A stretch of 54,422 bases of DNA, taken from NCBI RefSeq assembly GCF_001949145.1, contig NW_019091780.1:74462-128883 (forward strand), read 5' to 3'. The notes beneath the pieces were generated by a model, which did not search any database, was not told where the DNA came from, and was given only the letters and a program-made list of their open reading frames with translations. Both the position numbers and the translations under genes were made by a program. The stretch comes from Acanthaster planci (taxonomy: Eukaryota > Echinodermata > Asteroidea > Valvatida > Acanthasteridae). Below, piece by piece: positions 53,190-54,422 of the stretch (within the stretch, counting starts at the first letter, position 1; each line of letters opens with the position of its first letter).

Positions 53190-54422
53190 ACATGTTTTCA
53201 AAAGTTTTCCTTTTCATTAGCTGTTTCGGCAATTTTGCCGAAACAGTATTGTTTTTAGCTCCACTTTGTACACAGATTGCACACAGTTTTTGGACTGTCC
53301 TATATCAGGCTATAGGGGCGCTATTGCAGAATTACGGTCACACCTGCCTGGGCTTTCAATTTTCAACGAACTGTCCCATATTGAACCATGGATGGCGTTG
53401 TTGCACAACATAGGGTTTGTGCACACATTGTTCCGCATAATGCGTGAGCAGTCCTCAACTTCGACCGTGAATTACTACCAGGACGAAAAAGAAATCAGAC
53501 TAAATTTTCCCTTCCGTTCGATCGCAAATATACCCAAGTGTCCAAATATTAAATAATATTTCATAAGTTTGTCCCAGTTTAGACGAAAATCACGTGACAT
53601 GAAATTAAAGGAGCAGTTTTCCTGCACACCTGTTTCTAGCCCATTGACTTTGTACACGTTTATGAGCGACAATTGCGAGATTTATTGCAAAGGGATGAAG
53701 TCATATTGACGTCATTGCCTTATTTTATATTCATTTGTCAATATTTCATTTTTCCCCATAGGATTTGTACACGTTTTTCTACATAACACAACTGAACAAG
53801 TAGTCTTTAACTTTGACGCAAGATTACTATCAGAACGAAAGTGAAATCGGGTACTTTACGCCCTGTTATTTTATTTGAAATGTGTCTAAGAGTCCGAATA
53901 TGAAGTAATATTTCATAAAAATTGTTCAGTTTAAGAGCAAATCACGTCACATGAACTTAAAGGAGCAGTGTTTCTGCAAAAAAGTTTATAGCCCATTGAC
54001 TTTTTACACGTTTTTCAGCGACAATTTCGGTAACTTTGCAGTGTTTGATCGTTCCCAACGTAAAAGCCAACAAAGACCCTGATGCAAGATTTAATTGCAA
54101 AGGGATGACGTCTTGATGACATCATCACCTTATCTTATATTAATTTTTGAATATTTAATTTTTACCCATAGGTTTTGTACACGTTGTTTTACTGAACACA
54201 AGTGAACAGGGAGTCTTTAACTTCGGCGCAAGATTACTATAAGAACGAAGTAGAAACTGGGTTCTTTACTCCGTGTTATTTTATTTGAATTATGCCTAAG
54301 AGTCTGAATGTGAAGTAATATTTCATAGAAATTGTTCCGGTTAAGCGCAAATCACGTGACACAAACTTAAAGGAGCAGTGTTTCTCCAAATGAGGTTTTT
54401 TGCCCATTAACTTTGTACACGT
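53190..54422. repeat. Tandem array of 350-410 bp units, three copies
   Basis: The block around (G/A)ATTACTA(C/T)(C/A)A(G/A)(G/A)ACGAA recurs at about 53470, 53823 and 54233. It is followed each time by ATATTTCATA, AAATCACGT(G/C)AC, TTAAAGGAGCAGT, and GCCCATT(G/A)ACTTTGTACACGT. The third copy runs off the window. The first copy contains a longer plus-strand frame (53266-53556) whose peptide NYYQDEKEI is echoed as DYYQNESEI and DYYKNEVET in copies 2 and 3, each soon stopped. It may be a decayed multi-exon or repetitive gene end, or a satellite. Confidence 0.6.

Noticed and set aside
1-54422. tRNA, rRNA or CRISPR features
   Set aside because: Only SINE-type box A/B pairs were seen. No cloverleaf with acceptor pairing, no rRNA core and no regularly spaced repeats.

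Overview
The window looks like the genome of a marine invertebrate animal, most likely an invertebrate deuterostome (amphioxus, hemichordate or echinoderm type). The evidence is AT-rich non-coding DNA full of the short palindrome ACATGT(A), many GT-AG introns with matching phases, SINE and LINE relics, foldback repeats, and several animal DNA-transposon families. I see no tRNA, rRNA or CRISPR. There are two assembly gaps (12631-12829 and 38416-38713). Many reading frames carry one-base shifts or single stops, so either the elements are decayed or the assembly has indel errors. The sequence alone cannot always separate these.

Layout. 1-1000: possible LTR-like remnant. About 1700-5000: a PIF/Harbinger transposon with a Myb/SANT-like partner (+) and a frameshifted DDE transposase (-). 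About 5110-14700: a Polinton/Maverick (virus-like self-replicating transposon). It has two small plus-strand ORFs, then a minus-strand virion block (coiled-coil protein, two small membrane proteins, an unassigned protein, a zinc-repeat HNH protein, packaging ATPase, major capsid protein), then a plus-strand integrase and a minus-strand protein-primed DNA polymerase B. All the recognisable genes are broken, and the integrase has lost a catalytic Asp. A short GAGCGAAGCGA-like repeat is scattered through this block only. 14700-16130: two divergent unrecognised genes around a CRE-containing promoter, followed by an inverted copy of one exon. 17-25 kb: complex repeats, an SGNH (GDSL) hydrolase exon with a stop in its nucleophile motif, and a foldback element.

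25.9-28.7 kb: a five-exon BEN-domain-like gene (+). 29.7-30.3 kb: two tRNA-type SINE copies. 39.0-32.0 kb (minus): a multi-exon gene with a transposon-associated WPPY-type N-terminal domain. Its large intron holds a broken hAT transposase (34.1-35.8 kb, with a CGGBP1/BED-like zinc finger) and a LINE 5' fragment (37.3 kb). 41.1-43.3 kb: a second LINE relic.

The highlight is 44966-48551 (+). This is a seven-exon gene whose first exon carries a RAG1-type N-terminal zinc region and RAG1-type RING finger. Its later exons show the order of a RAG1/Transib-like DDE core: Asp, Asp, CxxC, H-x4-H, Glu. No RAG2-like gene is visible beside it. It has frame breaks in exons 1 and 2 and one stop in exon 6, so this copy is probably a recent pseudogene or suffers sequence errors. 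A 62-bp palindrome lies in its third intron. The window ends in a 3-copy tandem array (53.4-54.4 kb).
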